Below, piece after piece: positions 17,837 through 27,756 of a DNA stretch of 51,257 bases. The translations under genes and the position numbers were made by a program. The stretch is from DAHUYF01 sp035553515 (lineage in GTDB: Bacteria; Pseudomonadota; Alphaproteobacteria; ATCC43930; CGMCC-115725): the NCBI GenBank assembly GCA_035553515.1, contig DATNDG010000146.1, positions 1 through 51,257 on the forward strand, written 5' to 3'. How positions within the stretch are numbered: the first letter of the stretch is position 1; each line of letters opens with the position of its first letter. The notes beneath the pieces were generated by a model that had not been told where the DNA came from, did not search any database, and saw nothing but the letters and a program-made list of their open reading frames with translations.

Positions 17837-19132
17837 ATGACGGTCGATGCCGTTCTGAATCGCCTGCTTGGGCTTCACCCGAAGCTCATCGATCTCTCGC
17901 TCGACCGCGTCCGGCGCCTGCTCGCCGCGCTGGGCGAGCCGCAGGAGCGGCTGCCGCCCGTCATCCACGTCGCCGGCACCAATGGCAAGGGCTCGACCAT
18001 CGCCTTCTTGCGCGCCATGCTCGAGGCGGGCGGATATCGCGTTCATGCCTTCACCAAGCCGCATTTGCGGCGCTTCAACGAGCGCATCCGGCTCACCGGC
18101 GCGCTCATCGGCGACGACGAGCTCGAAGCGTTGCTCCAAGAATGCGAGCGCGCCAATGCTGGTGCGCCAATCACCTATTTCGAGATCACCACCGCTGCCG
18201 CCTTCCTGGCATTTGCACGCCATCCCGCCGATCTGCTGCTGCTCGAGACCGGCCTGGGCGGTCGATTCGACGCGACCAATGTGATCGCCCGCCCGGCCGT
18301 GACGGCGATCACGCCAATCTCGCTCGATCATCAGCACTTCCTCGGCGACACCGTTGCCGCGATTGCCGGCGAGAAAGCCGGGATCCTGAAGACCGCGCGC
18401 CCGGCCGTTCTGGCACCGCAACCGCCGGAGGCGCAGGCGGTACTGGAAGCCCGTGCCGGGTCGCTCGGAGCGCCGCTCTTTCGCGCTGGCAGCGAGTGGC
18501 GCATCGCGGCAACCGACAGGGGTCTGCACTATGAGGGAGAGCGCTGGCCGTCCCTCTATCTGCCGCCGCCGGGATTGGCAGGACCGCATCAATACGTCAA
18601 TGCCGGCACCGCGCTCGCCTGTCTCGACCGCCTCGAAGCCTTCGCGCTCGATCCTGCGGCGCTCGCAGCGGGTCTGCGCAAAGTCGAATGGCCGGCTCGG
18701 CTGCAGCGCCTGACGCAGGGCAGGCTGGCCCAGTGTTTACCGCGCGGCTGGGAGCTGTGGCTCGACGGCGCGCACAACGCCGGCGGCGGCGCGGCGCTGG
18801 CGGAGATGGCGGCGCAGTGGCGCGATCGCCCACTGCACCTCGTCTTCGGCATGCTCGCAAGCCATGACGCGAAGGCCTTCCTGGCGCCGCTGGCCCCGCT
18901 CGCCGCGTCGCTGTCGGCGGTAGCAATTCCCGGTGAGCCGAACGCGCTCAGCGCGGAAGAAACCGCCGCCGTCGCGCGCGCGCTGGGGCTTCCCGCAACG
19001 GCGTGCCAGGACATCGCTCAGGCGATCGAGCGGGCAGGCGATGGCGCCGCACCCGGGCGCGTGCTGATCTGCGGTTCGCTCTATCTTGCGGGCCGCGTGC
19101 TCGCCGCGAATGACACCGCGCCGGCCGCGTGA
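17837..19132 (+). CDS. folC: Bifunctional folylpolyglutamate/dihydrofolate synthase
   Basis: 431 residues from the ATG at 17837 (MTVDAVLNRLLGLHPKLIDL), which matches where family members begin; an in-frame ATG at 17816 is possible. It adds glutamates to folates and may also make dihydrofolate. The P-loop GTNGKGST and the Mur-ligase core (TKPHLRRFNERIRLTG, ITPISLDHQHFLGDT, WLDGAHNAGGG) are intact. The stop lies 12 bases from the end of the convergent trxA. Confidence 0.96.
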   Translation: MTVDAVLNRLLGLHPKLIDLSLDRVRRLLAALGEPQERLPPVIHVAGTNGKGSTIAFLRAMLEAGGYRVHAFTKPHLRRFNERIRLTGALIGDDELEALLQECERANAGAPITYFEITTAAAFLAFARHPADLLLLETGLGGRFDATNVIARPAVTAITPISLDHQHFLGDTVAAIAGEKAGILKTARPAVLAPQPPEAQAVLEARAGSLGAPLFRAGSEWRIAATDRGLHYEGERWPSLYLPPPGLAGPHQYVNAGTALACLDRLEAFALDPAALAAGLRKVEWPARLQRLTQGRLAQCLPRGWELWLDGAHNAGGGAALAEMAAQWRDRPLHLVFGMLASHDAKAFLAPLAPLAASLSAVAIPGEPNALSAEETAAVARALGLPATACQDIAQAIERAGDGAAPGRVLICGSLYLAGRVLAANDTAPAA

Positions 19133-19144
19133 CCGCTCAAAATT

Positions 19145-19465
19145 TTAGAGAACCGATTCGACCCATTGCGCCAGCTGGCTCTTCGGGATCTGCCCGACTT
19201 TCGTCGCCGCGACCTGGCCGTTCTTGAACATGAGCAAGGTCGGGATGCCGCGGATGCCGTACTTCATCGGCGTCTGCGGGTTCTCGTCGATGTTGAGCTT
19301 TGCGATGGTGAGCTTGCCCTTGAGATTGGCCGCGATCTCGTCGAGATAGGGAGCGATCGCCTTGCAGGGCGAGCACCACTCCGCCCAGAAGTCGACCAGC
19401 ACCGGCCCGGGGGCGCGCAGCACGTCGGCTTCGAAGGAGGAATCGGTGACTTTGGTGGTGCTCAT
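19145..19465 (-). CDS. trxA: Thioredoxin with CSPC active site
   Basis: 106 residues from the ATG at 19465 (MSTTKVTDSSF), preceded by AGGAGA; a longer frame upstream is unlikely. The active site is WAEWCSPCK (C31, C34), so serine replaces the usual glycine of CGPC. The cis-proline loop GIRGIPTLLMFKNG is standard. A cytoplasmic disulfide reductase. It is downstream of addA-addB, as usual in alphaproteobacteria. Confidence 0.95.
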   Translation of the reverse strand: MSTTKVTDSSFEADVLRAPGPVLVDFWAEWCSPCKAIAPYLDEIAANLKGKLTIAKLNIDENPQTPMKYGIRGIPTLLMFKNGQVAATKVGQIPKSQLAQWVESVL

Positions 19466-19584
19466 GGACTTCTCCTGAAAGGCGGAAACGGAGATTAGGC
19501 GAGGGTCGAAACGAGCGTCAAGCTGCGCCCACTGTCGCGCCTGCAGGTCTGGCAGCCCGGCAACACGGAGCAGAGCCGGGCGCA

Positions 19585-22500
19585 TCACGGCGCATGCCGG
19601 TCGAGCAGCGCCGCGCTGACCGCCATCAGCCGCGGCCCTTCAGTCCAGAGCAGCGCGCAGCGCACTTCGCGGCGCGGGTAGATGGCGGCGACGGCGGCGC
19701 GATAGGCCGCGAGCTGATCGAGATAGGCCGCTGGAACCGCCGATTCGTCCAGCGGCGGCGGCCGCAGCGTCTTGTAGTCGACGATCATCACCGACTCGCC
19801 GGTCACCACCAGCCGGTCGATCTGTCCGGCGAGCGCCTTGCCGGCGAGGAGCGCCACCACCGGCACCTCAGCCTGCGAGCCCGGCGCGAAAAGCGGCGCA
19901 AATTCGGGATGGTCGAGCACGGCGAGCGTCTCCGCCGCCAGTTCCTCCTGCTGCGTCGCATCGAGCCCATGCGCCGGCAGAGCCAGGAAGCGGCGCGCCG
20001 CCGCGCCGCGCTTCCCTGGCGCGAGCGTCGGCAGGCTCTGCAGCAGCCGGTGAACGAGGCGGCCGCGCAACAGCCCCGCGCCCGATTCGACGCCAAGCGG
20101 CGAGCGTACCGCCGGATCTGCCGTTCCCGGCCGCGAGGGCGCCAGCGGCCGCGGCGGCGTCGGTTCGGGCTCCGGTGGGGCAAGCGCCCATTCGGGCAGC
20201 GGCTCGGCCAGCCCCGCCGCTCGCGGCAGGGCCTCAGTGCGATCCGGTCGGGCGCGCTGCGGCGTCGCCAGCCGCCAGCCCTGCCCGCGCCAGGCATCGG
20301 TCCCGAGGTCGATCTCCACCGGCTCGGCCTCGGGCGCGGCCGCGAGGCCGCGCTCGACCAGATGATACCAGCAATCTTCGGCCGGCTTCTGCCGATTGCG
20401 CCAGCCGCAGATGTAGAGCCGGTCCTCCGCCCGGGTAAGCGCGACATAGAGCAGGCGGCGGTATTCGGCTTCGCGCCGGGCCTTCGCCTCGGCGAGTGCG
20501 CGGTCGATGAGCGGCGCGACGCAGCCGGCATGGGCGCGCCAGAGCGGCATGCCCGCCTCGGTCCAGAGCAAGGGCGCGGTTTGACGCGGCACCTGCAGCG
20601 TGTCCGGAAGGAAGACGATCGGCGCCTGCAACCCTTTGGCGCCGTGCACGGTGAAGACACGCACCTCGTTGCGCCCGCGCTGCTCGAGGTCGCGCTTGAC
20701 CTCGGTCTCTCCAGTGGCGAGCCAATGCAGAAAGCCCTGCAGCGAGGGTCCATGCATGCGCTCATAGGCGAGCGCCAGCGACAGGAACTCGTCGAGCGGA
20801 TCCTCGGCCTCGTCGCCCAGCCGCGCGAGAGTCGCGCGCCGGCCACCGCGCGCGCTCAGTACCTCGGCAAAAAGCTCATAGGGCGGCGCGAAATCGGCGC
20901 GCGCCAACAATGCGCCGAGGAACTCCGCCGCAGCGGCAAAAAGCGGATGCTCGCCAACGCGCCGGCGCAGTTCGCTCCAGAGCGTGCCCTGGCGCGGGTA
21001 GGCAAGCTGAAACAGCTGGTCGTCGTCGAGGCCGCAGAGCGGGCCTTTCAGCACGGTTGCGAGCGTCAGATCGTCTTCGGGCAGCAACAGGAAGCGGCCG
21101 AGCGCCATCATGTCCTGCACCGCCAGCTGATCGGTGAGCAGCAAGCGATCGACGCCGGCCACCGCGACGCCGGCCTGCTTCAAAGCGCGCACCAGTTCGG
21201 TGACGAAGGCGCCGCGCCGGCGCACCAGCACCATGACGTCGCCCGCCTCGACCGGGCGGTCGCGCGAGGCCAGGCGCTCGCCGCGATCAAGCCAGAGCCG
21301 GAGCGTCCCGGCAATCGCCTGCGCAAGCCGGGTCTGCGGCGCGCGCACGCGGCGCTGCTCCAGCGGCAGTTCCCAGGGCTGCGACTCCGCGGTGGCGTCC
21401 GGCTCGACCGGCGGCCAGATCTCGACCAGCCCGGCATGGCCGGCACGGAAAGGCGTGTGGTGGATGCGCGCCCCATCGAGCGCGACGCCGGCTTGCGCCT
21501 CGCCGCGGGCGAAGACGGCGTCGACCGCGGCGAGCACCGCATCGGTCGAGCGGAACGAGATGTCGAGATCGACGCTGCGCCAACTCTGCCGCGTCGCTTT
21601 GACGCGTGCGGCGAAATGGTCACGCATGTCGAGAAACGCCTGCGGATCCGCGCGCTGGAAGCTGTAGATCGACTGCTTGGCGTCGCCCACGGCAAAGACG
21701 GTGCGGCGCTCTGCGCGCGCACCCACGCCGACGAAGAACTCCTCGGCGAGCGCCCGCACCACCTGCCATTGCTCGGGATTGGTGTCCTGCGCCTCGTCTA
21801 TGAGGATGTGGTCGAGCCCGCCATCGAGCTTGAACAGCACCCAGGGCGCGACGCCGGGACGCTCGAGCAGATCGCGCGCCTTGAGCACGAGATCGTCGTA
21901 GTCGAGCAGCGCACGGCGTTCCTTGTGCTGCTCATAGGCGTCGAGCACCGCACCGCCAAGCCGCACCAGCGCCGCGCTGGCCGCCGCGAGCGCCGCAGCG
22001 CCGCGCGCGGCGACAACACGGCCGAGCCGGTCGGCCTCGGCGGCAAGGGCCGCTGCCGCCTCCGGCGCCTTAGCCGCCAGCTTCTTGGTCATAAGATCGA
22101 CGCGGCGCTCGCCCTTCTGCGTGAAGAACGCCGGCAGATAATCATCGAAGGTCTCGGCGCGGAGATCGGGAGGAGCAGCAAGCCAATCCGCGATCCGCTC
22201 GCCGCATTCCTGATCCCGCGTGCCGCTCTCGAGCATCAGCGCCGCCGCGCGGCGCAGCCCCGGCTCGTCGAAGCGGCCGGGCGCGCCCGCGGCGGCGAGG
22301 ATCGACTCCTCGCTCGTGCCGGGAGCGACGCCAAGCGCTTCTCGGAGATCGGCGGAAAAGCGCTCCACGCCGCCATCGAGCGCGCGGGCAAGCTGCGCGC
22401 GCTCGAGCGCGAGGCCGGTCATCAGCGTGTCGAACCCTTGTTCCGGCACGTGCCGCGTCACCTCGGCGAGGGCCGCCTGCAGCGCGGCATCGCCGCCCGT

Positions 22501-23001
22501 GCGCGCAGTCGACAGCACGGCCTCACGCGCATCGGCAAGCGCCTCGCCGGCGCTGCGTTCGTCCATCACCTCGAAATGCGGCGCAACATCAGCCTCGATC
22601 GGAAAGCGGCGCAGCAGCGACTGACAGAAGCCGTGAAGCGTCTCGATGCGCATGCCGCCCGGCGCGTCGAGCACCAGCGCGAAGAGCCGGCGTGCGCGCC
22701 GGAGCGTCTCGTCATCCGGCATTGCGCCGGTGAGCGCCGCCAGCTCCTGCGCGAGCGCGCCGTCGCCCTCCGTCGTCCAGCGGCTCAGTCGCTGATTCAG
22801 CCGGTTGGCCATCTCGGCCGCCGCAGCCTTGGTGAAGGTAAGGCAGAGGATGCGGGCCGGCGCACTGCCGGCAAGCATCAACGCCAGCACGCGGTCGGTG
22901 AGCACCTTGGTCTTGCCGGTGCCGGCCGAGGCGGCGACCCAGACCGAGGCGGCGACATCCGCCGCTTCGCGCTGTCGGCTGACCGGATCGGGCGCGGTCA
23001 T
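19585..23001 (-). CDS. addA: Double-strand break repair helicase-nuclease AddA
   Basis: 1138 residues. It has UvrD-type SF1 helicase motifs: Walker A ASAGTGKTKVLTDRVL near the N terminus, Walker B/II IDEAQDTNPEQW, motif III VGDAKQSIYSFQRADP and later VHGAKGLQAP and LLYVALTRAEDRLYI. A RecB-family nuclease domain at the C terminus includes MIVDYKT. With AddB it processes broken ends and loads RecA at Chi-like sites. It starts inside the addB stop (ATGA overlap). Confidence 0.97.
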   Translation of the reverse strand: MTAPDPVSRQREAADVAASVWVAASAGTGKTKVLTDRVLALMLAGSAPARILCLTFTKAAAAEMANRLNQRLSRWTTEGDGALAQELAALTGAMPDDETLRRARRLFALVLDAPGGMRIETLHGFCQSLLRRFPIEADVAPHFEVMDERSAGEALADAREAVLSTARTGGDAALQAALAEVTRHVPEQGFDTLMTGLALERAQLARALDGGVERFSADLREALGVAPGTSEESILAAAGAPGRFDEPGLRRAAALMLESGTRDQECGERIADWLAAPPDLRAETFDDYLPAFFTQKGERRVDLMTKKLAAKAPEAAAALAAEADRLGRVVAARGAAALAAASAALVRLGGAVLDAYEQHKERRALLDYDDLVLKARDLLERPGVAPWVLFKLDGGLDHILIDEAQDTNPEQWQVVRALAEEFFVGVGARAERRTVFAVGDAKQSIYSFQRADPQAFLDMRDHFAARVKATRQSWRSVDLDISFRSTDAVLAAVDAVFARGEAQAGVALDGARIHHTPFRAGHAGLVEIWPPVEPDATAESQPWELPLEQRRVRAPQTRLAQAIAGTLRLWLDRGERLASRDRPVEAGDVMVLVRRRGAFVTELVRALKQAGVAVAGVDRLLLTDQLAVQDMMALGRFLLLPEDDLTLATVLKGPLCGLDDDQLFQLAYPRQGTLWSELRRRVGEHPLFAAAAEFLGALLARADFAPPYELFAEVLSARGGRRATLARLGDEAEDPLDEFLSLALAYERMHGPSLQGFLHWLATGETEVKRDLEQRGRNEVRVFTVHGAKGLQAPIVFLPDTLQVPRQTAPLLWTEAGMPLWRAHAGCVAPLIDRALAEAKARREAEYRRLLYVALTRAEDRLYICGWRNRQKPAEDCWYHLVERGLAAAPEAEPVEIDLGTDAWRGQGWRLATPQRARPDRTEALPRAAGLAEPLPEWALAPPEPEPTPPRPLAPSRPGTADPAVRSPLGVESGAGLLRGRLVHRLLQSLPTLAPGKRGAAARRFLALPAHGLDATQQEELAAETLAVLDHPEFAPLFAPGSQAEVPVVALLAGKALAGQIDRLVVTGESVMIVDYKTLRPPPLDESAVPAAYLDQLAAYRAAVAAIYPRREVRCALLWTEGPRLMAVSAALLDRHAP

Positions 23002-25976
23002 TCGCTCCCCTCACCGACCACCGACCATTCCATGACGCGCGCTAGATGGACGTAGTCGGAATAGCGTGGCGCACGCTCGGGACGCGGCTGGGCGCGATAG
23101 GGCGTCGCCGGATCGTCGAAGCTGGCAATCAGCTCGCTCAATCCCTTCATCGCATCCTCGACGATCCGGCACAGATCGTCGCCGTCCTTTGCAATGCGGC
23201 AGATCTCGCCGGGCGGATCGCCGCCGGAAAGGCGCCAATATTCGAGCGATGTTACCGCCGCGGCGGGCACGCCATCGAATCCGCCCACCCCGGCGATCGC
23301 CGCCTCGAGCGGCAACTGCGGCGCGAAGCCCAGCGCCACCTCATCGGCGCTCGGTACGCCGCCGGTCTTGTAATCGACCAGCACGATGCCGCCGTCGCGC
23401 GCTCGGTCGATGCGGTCGGCCTTGGCCGTGAGGATAAATTCCCCGGCCGGCGCGACGAGCGTCATCCTGCCCGACAACTCGCTGCGCAGGAGCGCAAGGC
23501 GCAGCCGCCGCTCGCGCTCCTCGGCAATGAACCAGCGCGCAATGCGCACGAAACGCGGCCACCAGAACGCGCGCAGCCCCGGCCGCTTCAGCGCGCTGCC
23601 GAAGGCCGCCTCGCCATGCGCCAACAGCCGTGCTTCGGCATCTTCGGGTAGAACCTCTGGAAAGTCGCGCAGGAAGCGGTCGAGCGCCTCGTGAATCGCC
23701 ACGCCGCGCTCGGCCGCACCCGGATCGGCATCGAGCGGGTCGAGCGTTTCGAGCCGCAGGATTTTACGAGCGAAGATGGCATAGGGGTCGCGCATCCAGG
23801 TCTCGATCTGCGTCACCGAGAGCTGACGCGGCCGCGCGGCCAGCGGCGGGCGCGGCTCCGGCGGACGGGGCGTGAGGCGCGGCGCCTCGTCGAGGCGCTT
23901 GGGCCAGCCGAGCAGCGCGGTCTCGCGGGTGAGCCTGCCGTCGAGCCCGGCCGCCCGCAGCACGGTATCGAGCCGCAGCAGCCAACGCGAGGGAACGGTC
24001 GGCGCGCCTTCGACGCGCAAGGCCCGCGTCATCACCACCTCGGCGGCGCCGAGCGCCTGGGCAAAATCATGCGCTGCGGCGCCGACGCGCCGCTCCGGCG
24101 CCGGCAGGCCGAAGCTCCGCCGCATCGGTCTCGACAGCCAGGGATCGCTCTCCACCGCCGGCGGCCAGATGCCCTCGTTCAACCCGCCGAGCACGAGCAG
24201 ATCGGCCTGCTGCAGCCGCGCTTCGAGCAAGCCCCAGATAGCGAGGCGCGGATGACGGCCATAGCGCGGCCGCACCACCGGTCCTGAAATCAACGTCTCG
24301 AAGAGCGCCCGGTAGTCGTGCCCATCGAGCGCCGGCAAGATCGCGGCGTGGCGCCTGAACTCGGCCAGGAAATCGGCCGCCGCCTCGCCCGCCTCGCCGC
24401 GCCATAGCCGGTCGGCGCCGCTCTCCTCGTCGCTGGCCGCCAGAGCCTCGGCGGCCGCGATATGCGCATCGACCAGCGCAGCCGCGTCCTGCTCGCCCGC
24501 ACCCATGAGCGCAAGGAAGCGCGCAAGCGCTGCTTCCAGCGAGGCGACAAAGCCGCGGAGCGCACCGTCGCGCGGCAGCACGCCGGCAAGGCCGGCGAAG
24601 CCCGGAGCCGGGCGCGGTCCGCGCAGCGTAGCGATCTCGAGCCGGCGCACCAACGCGCGGAACGCTTCCGGCGCTTGCCCGCCCGCCGCCATCGGATGCT
24701 TCAGCGCCGCGAGCAACGGCAGCGGCGCAAGCTGCTCCACGGCAAGGTCGAGCAGCAGGCGCAGAAATACGCCGGGCGGCGCCTTGTCGAGCGGCTGGCC
24801 GGCGGAATCGTCGATGTCGATATCCCAGCGCCTGAGCTCCGCCGCGACCCGTCGCGCCAATCCGCGATCGGGCGTCACCAGCGCCGCGGTCCGCTCCGAC
24901 TGCTCCAGCGCATGGCGCAGCAGCAGCGCGATCACCGTCGCCTCTTCTTGCGGCCCGGCGCAGTCGAGCCGCATGAGCCCGTCGAGCGACGCCGCCTCGA
25001 TGCCGGCAACTGCGCGCCACCGGTCGCTCTCGCCCGCCGGGCAGAGCGTTTCGGCGACGAGACGCCGCCGCGCTTCGCGGTTTCGCGCCGGAGCAAGCGG
25101 GCAAGGCCAATCGCGCACCTGCGCCGGCTCGATCTCGAGCCGCTCCAGGAGGCGCATCATCACATGCTGCGGATGCGCGGGATCGTCGGCAACGAGATCG
25201 CGGCTGTCGCCGGCGAGCGTACGGTCGAGGCCGGGCAGCACCACCGCGCCGCGCGGCAGGCGCACCACCACCGCCAGCAGGTCGGCAACTGCGGCGACGC
25301 CACCGGTGAGGCCCGCAGCGATCACCCGCTCCGCGGGCGGCGCGCGGCGCCATGCCGCGGCTTGCGCGGCAAGCACCGCGTTGCGGCGCTCGGCCGGATC
25401 GAGCGCGCCGATTTCGGCGAGATGGCGCGGCCAGTGCTCGGTGAGGATCGCAAGAAAATCGAGCACCTGCTGCCAATGCTGGGCATGGTCGGCCGGCACG
25501 AGATCGGCAAGCCGAGAGAAATCACCGCCCTCGGTTTCGACCTCGTCGAGGAAGCGCGCCAGCGCTCGCGCCAGCGGCGCCGCCTGACCTGGTGTCAGCG
25601 GACCGCTGCCCCGCGCGCGGCCCCAGGCGAGCACCAGCCGGGTGAGCAGAAGCTGCCGCTGGAGTTCGGGGACGGCGGGCGGAACCTCGACACCGCCGAG
25701 CCCCGCTGCCTCCTCGCCAAGCAACGCCAGTTCCTCGGCATCGACGTCGCCCACCGGCACGAGGCGCGGCAGCAGCAGCGCTTTGCCCTCGCTCCGCCGC
25801 AGGAAGGCCTCGCCGAGCGCCCGCGCCGCGCGTCGCGTCGGCAGCAGGATGGTGTACCGCGCCAGCGTCAGCGGATCGCCACCGGTTTCGTCCATCAATC
25901 CTGCGACGAGCGCGTCGAGGAAAGGAAGGTCGGAGCTGATGGTGAAGAGGTGCAGGCATCGCGCTCCTCCTCCCAC
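22998..25976 (-). CDS. addB: Double-strand break repair protein AddB, start uncertain
   Basis: About 992 residues from the GTG at 25976-25974. The conserved sequence begins HLFTISSDLPFLDALVAGL, and no ATG or GTG lies between it and this GTG; a frame open to 26102 would run into murU. Contains the degenerate helicase core and a C-terminal RecB-type nuclease (GGIVLVDYKTGG). I do not see the C-terminal CxxC cysteine set that holds the iron-sulfur cluster in Bacillus AddB. An excellent ribosome site GGAGGAGGAG lies between the GTG and the homologous region, next to an out-of-frame ATG, so a CTG start at 25955 cannot be excluded. Confidence 0.88.
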   Translation of the reverse strand: MGGGARCLHLFTISSDLPFLDALVAGLMDETGGDPLTLARYTILLPTRRAARALGEAFLRRSEGKALLLPRLVPVGDVDAEELALLGEEAAGLGGVEVPPAVPELQRQLLLTRLVLAWGRARGSGPLTPGQAAPLARALARFLDEVETEGGDFSRLADLVPADHAQHWQQVLDFLAILTEHWPRHLAEIGALDPAERRNAVLAAQAAAWRRAPPAERVIAAGLTGGVAAVADLLAVVVRLPRGAVVLPGLDRTLAGDSRDLVADDPAHPQHVMMRLLERLEIEPAQVRDWPCPLAPARNREARRRLVAETLCPAGESDRWRAVAGIEAASLDGLMRLDCAGPQEEATVIALLLRHALEQSERTAALVTPDRGLARRVAAELRRWDIDIDDSAGQPLDKAPPGVFLRLLLDLAVEQLAPLPLLAALKHPMAAGGQAPEAFRALVRRLEIATLRGPRPAPGFAGLAGVLPRDGALRGFVASLEAALARFLALMGAGEQDAAALVDAHIAAAEALAASDEESGADRLWRGEAGEAAADFLAEFRRHAAILPALDGHDYRALFETLISGPVVRPRYGRHPRLAIWGLLEARLQQADLLVLGGLNEGIWPPAVESDPWLSRPMRRSFGLPAPERRVGAAAHDFAQALGAAEVVMTRALRVEGAPTVPSRWLLRLDTVLRAAGLDGRLTRETALLGWPKRLDEAPRLTPRPPEPRPPLAARPRQLSVTQIETWMRDPYAIFARKILRLETLDPLDADPGAAERGVAIHEALDRFLRDFPEVLPEDAEARLLAHGEAAFGSALKRPGLRAFWWPRFVRIARWFIAEERERRLRLALLRSELSGRMTLVAPAGEFILTAKADRIDRARDGGIVLVDYKTGGVPSADEVALGFAPQLPLEAAIAGVGGFDGVPAAAVTSLEYWRLSGGDPPGEICRIAKDGDDLCRIVEDAMKGLSELIASFDDPATPYRAQPRPERAPRYSDYVHLARVMEWSVVGEGSE

Positions 25977-26026
25977 AAGAGGAAGAGAAGGTTGCTCGGC
26001 GGGAGGGGAGCGCGTGCGCAAGCGCG

Positions 26027-26749
26027 CTACCGCTCGGTACCATGCGTCGCCAGGCGTGCTTCGGCGAGCCGCAATCCCTGCGGCGTGCCGATGTGATACC
26101 ACTCGCCGTCATGGACGATCGCGGCGAGCCGCCCCTGCTCGATGGCACGGTCGTAGAGCGGATTGAGGGAGAACTTCCCCGGCACGCGTTCGGCAAAGAG
26201 CCGCTTGGACAGAAGCTGCACGCCGGCGAAAAGATGCGGCGCCACCTCGCGCTCGCGGCGCCGGCGCACGCGACCCTGCGGATCGATGATGAAATCGCCG
26301 GACCCCTCGTAGCCGAGCGCGGTCACCGTCCGCTGCAGCAGCAGTACGGCGTCGTGACGCTCGGGATCGAAGACGCGCGCGAGCCGCAGCAGCGCCGGCA
26401 CCTTGCCGTCGAGCCAGAAGATGTCGGAATTGACCGCATAGAAAGCGTCGTCGAGCAACGGCAGCGCCTTCAGCACGCCGCCCCCGGTCTCGAGCAGCTC
26501 CGCCTCGCGCGAGAGCGTGATCGCCGGCGAGCGCCGCGCTGCGAGGTGCCGCTCGATCATGTCGGCGAGGTAGTGCGCGTTGACGACCACGCGCTCGCAT
26601 CCCGCCGCTTCGAGCCGGTCTATGGCATGATCAAGCAGCGTGCGGCCGCCGAGCGGAATGAGCGGCTTCGGCAGCCGGTCGGTGAGCGGCCGCATGCGCA
26701 GCCCGAGCCCGGCCGCGAGCGCCATACCGCATTTGGGTGCGGCGCTCAT
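26027..26749 (-). CDS. murU: N-acetylmuramate-1-phosphate uridylyltransferase (MurU-like)
   Basis: 240 residues from the ATG overlapping the amgK stop (ATGA). The nucleotidyltransferase signature LAAGLGLRMRPLTDRLPKPLIPLGG opens the protein, and NSDIFWLDG holds a metal-binding aspartate. Pairing with an AmgK-type kinase points to making UDP-MurNAc from recycled cell wall, bypassing MurA/MurB as shown in Pseudomonas. Other sugar-1-phosphate specificities are possible on sequence alone. Confidence 0.88.
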   Translation of the reverse strand: MSAAPKCGMALAAGLGLRMRPLTDRLPKPLIPLGGRTLLDHAIDRLEAAGCERVVVNAHYLADMIERHLAARRSPAITLSREAELLETGGGVLKALPLLDDAFYAVNSDIFWLDGKVPALLRLARVFDPERHDAVLLLQRTVTALGYEGSGDFIIDPQGRVRRRREREVAPHLFAGVQLLSKRLFAERVPGKFSLNPLYDRAIEQGRLAAIVHDGEWYHIGTPQGLRLAEARLATHGTER

Positions 26750-27756
26750 GGGGACACCGCGGCTGGCATGCCCCGGCGCTCCGGCGGCAGATGCCGATCG
26801 AGCCATTGCTGGATGGGCCTCAGCACCGGATGCCGCAGATCCTGCTCGATGAGACGCCAGACGCGCGGGATGTGGCGCAGATAGTGGGGCTTGCCGTCGC
26901 GCCGGCAGAGCCGGGTGAAGATGCCGACGATTTTACAGTTCCGTTGCGCACCCAGCACGGCATAGGAAGCGCTGAAGGCGGCGCGGTCGAGCGACGGGAA
27001 ATGCGCCAGATAGTGCGCCTGCATCGCCGAGGCGAGATCGGTCGGCACGTCGCGCCGTGCATCCTCCAGCAGCGAGACCAGATCGTAGGTCACGGGGCCG
27101 ATCACCGCATCCTGGAAATCGAGCAGGCCGCAGGCGCCGACCCCGTCGCGCTCGTGGAGCAGAATCAGGTTGTCGACATGATAGTCGCGCAGGACCAGGC
27201 TCGACGGCACGCCGCGGGCCACCGGCAGCACCGCCCGCCACAGCGCGAGATATTCGTCGCGCAGCGCCGGCTCGGTCGGCTGGCCGGTCATCGCCGGCAT
27301 ATACCAGTCGACGAGCAACGCCGCCTCGTCGAAGAGCCGTCGGTCGTCATAGGGCGCCACGCTCCCCGCGGCAGCGGGATCGAAGGCGCGGTGGAGTGCC
27401 ACGAGCACATCGACCGCGAGAGCGTAGAGCTCCACTTCCCCCGCGCCTTGCGCCAGGAGGCGCGTATAGGTGGCGTCGCCGAAATCCTCGAGCAGCAGAA
27501 GCCCGGCAGCGACGTCCTCGGCAAGAATCGCCGGCGCGCTGAGGCCCAGGCCCTGCAGCAGCCGTGCCACGGCGAGAAAGGGCCGGACATCCTCATGCGG
27601 CGGCGGCGCATCCATCAGCACGGCGCGGCGGCCGGCCGCGGTCTCGAGTCGGTCGTAACGGCGGAAGGAGGCATCGCCGGCCAGCACCCGCCGCGCCGCT
27701 TTGTCCCAGCCGGCGGCGGCGAGAAACCCGGCAATAAGCTCGACGCGCTCAGCCAC
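26746..27756 (-). CDS. amgK: N-acetylmuramate/N-acetylglucosamine kinase (AmgK-like)
   Basis: 336 residues from a GTG at 27756 that overlaps the tsaE end by eight bases. An aminoglycoside-phosphotransferase fold: catalytic loop LRDYHVDNLILL and metal-binding GLLDFQDAVIGPVTYDL. The length is close to Pseudomonas AmgK. It phosphorylates the anomeric position of MurNAc/GlcNAc for peptidoglycan recycling with MurU. The tsaE-amgK-murU order is conserved in alphaproteobacteria. Confidence 0.88.
   Translation of the reverse strand: MAERVELIAGFLAAAGWDKAARRVLAGDASFRRYDRLETAAGRRAVLMDAPPPHEDVRPFLAVARLLQGLGLSAPAILAEDVAAGLLLLEDFGDATYTRLLAQGAGEVELYALAVDVLVALHRAFDPAAAGSVAPYDDRRLFDEAALLVDWYMPAMTGQPTEPALRDEYLALWRAVLPVARGVPSSLVLRDYHVDNLILLHERDGVGACGLLDFQDAVIGPVTYDLVSLLEDARRDVPTDLASAMQAHYLAHFPSLDRAAFSASYAVLGAQRNCKIVGIFTRLCRRDGKPHYLRHIPRVWRLIEQDLRHPVLRPIQQWLDRHLPPERRGMPAAVSP

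Noticed and set aside
19594..23055. A very long plus-strand open frame (over 1100 codons) opposite addA
   Set aside because: Arg/Gln/His-rich composition and no motifs; it is the antisense shadow of the GC-rich addA gene, where stops are rare. The same applies to long frames opposite addB (24.5-26.1 kb), the divL-like gene (32.0-34.4 kb), the EI gene and chvG.
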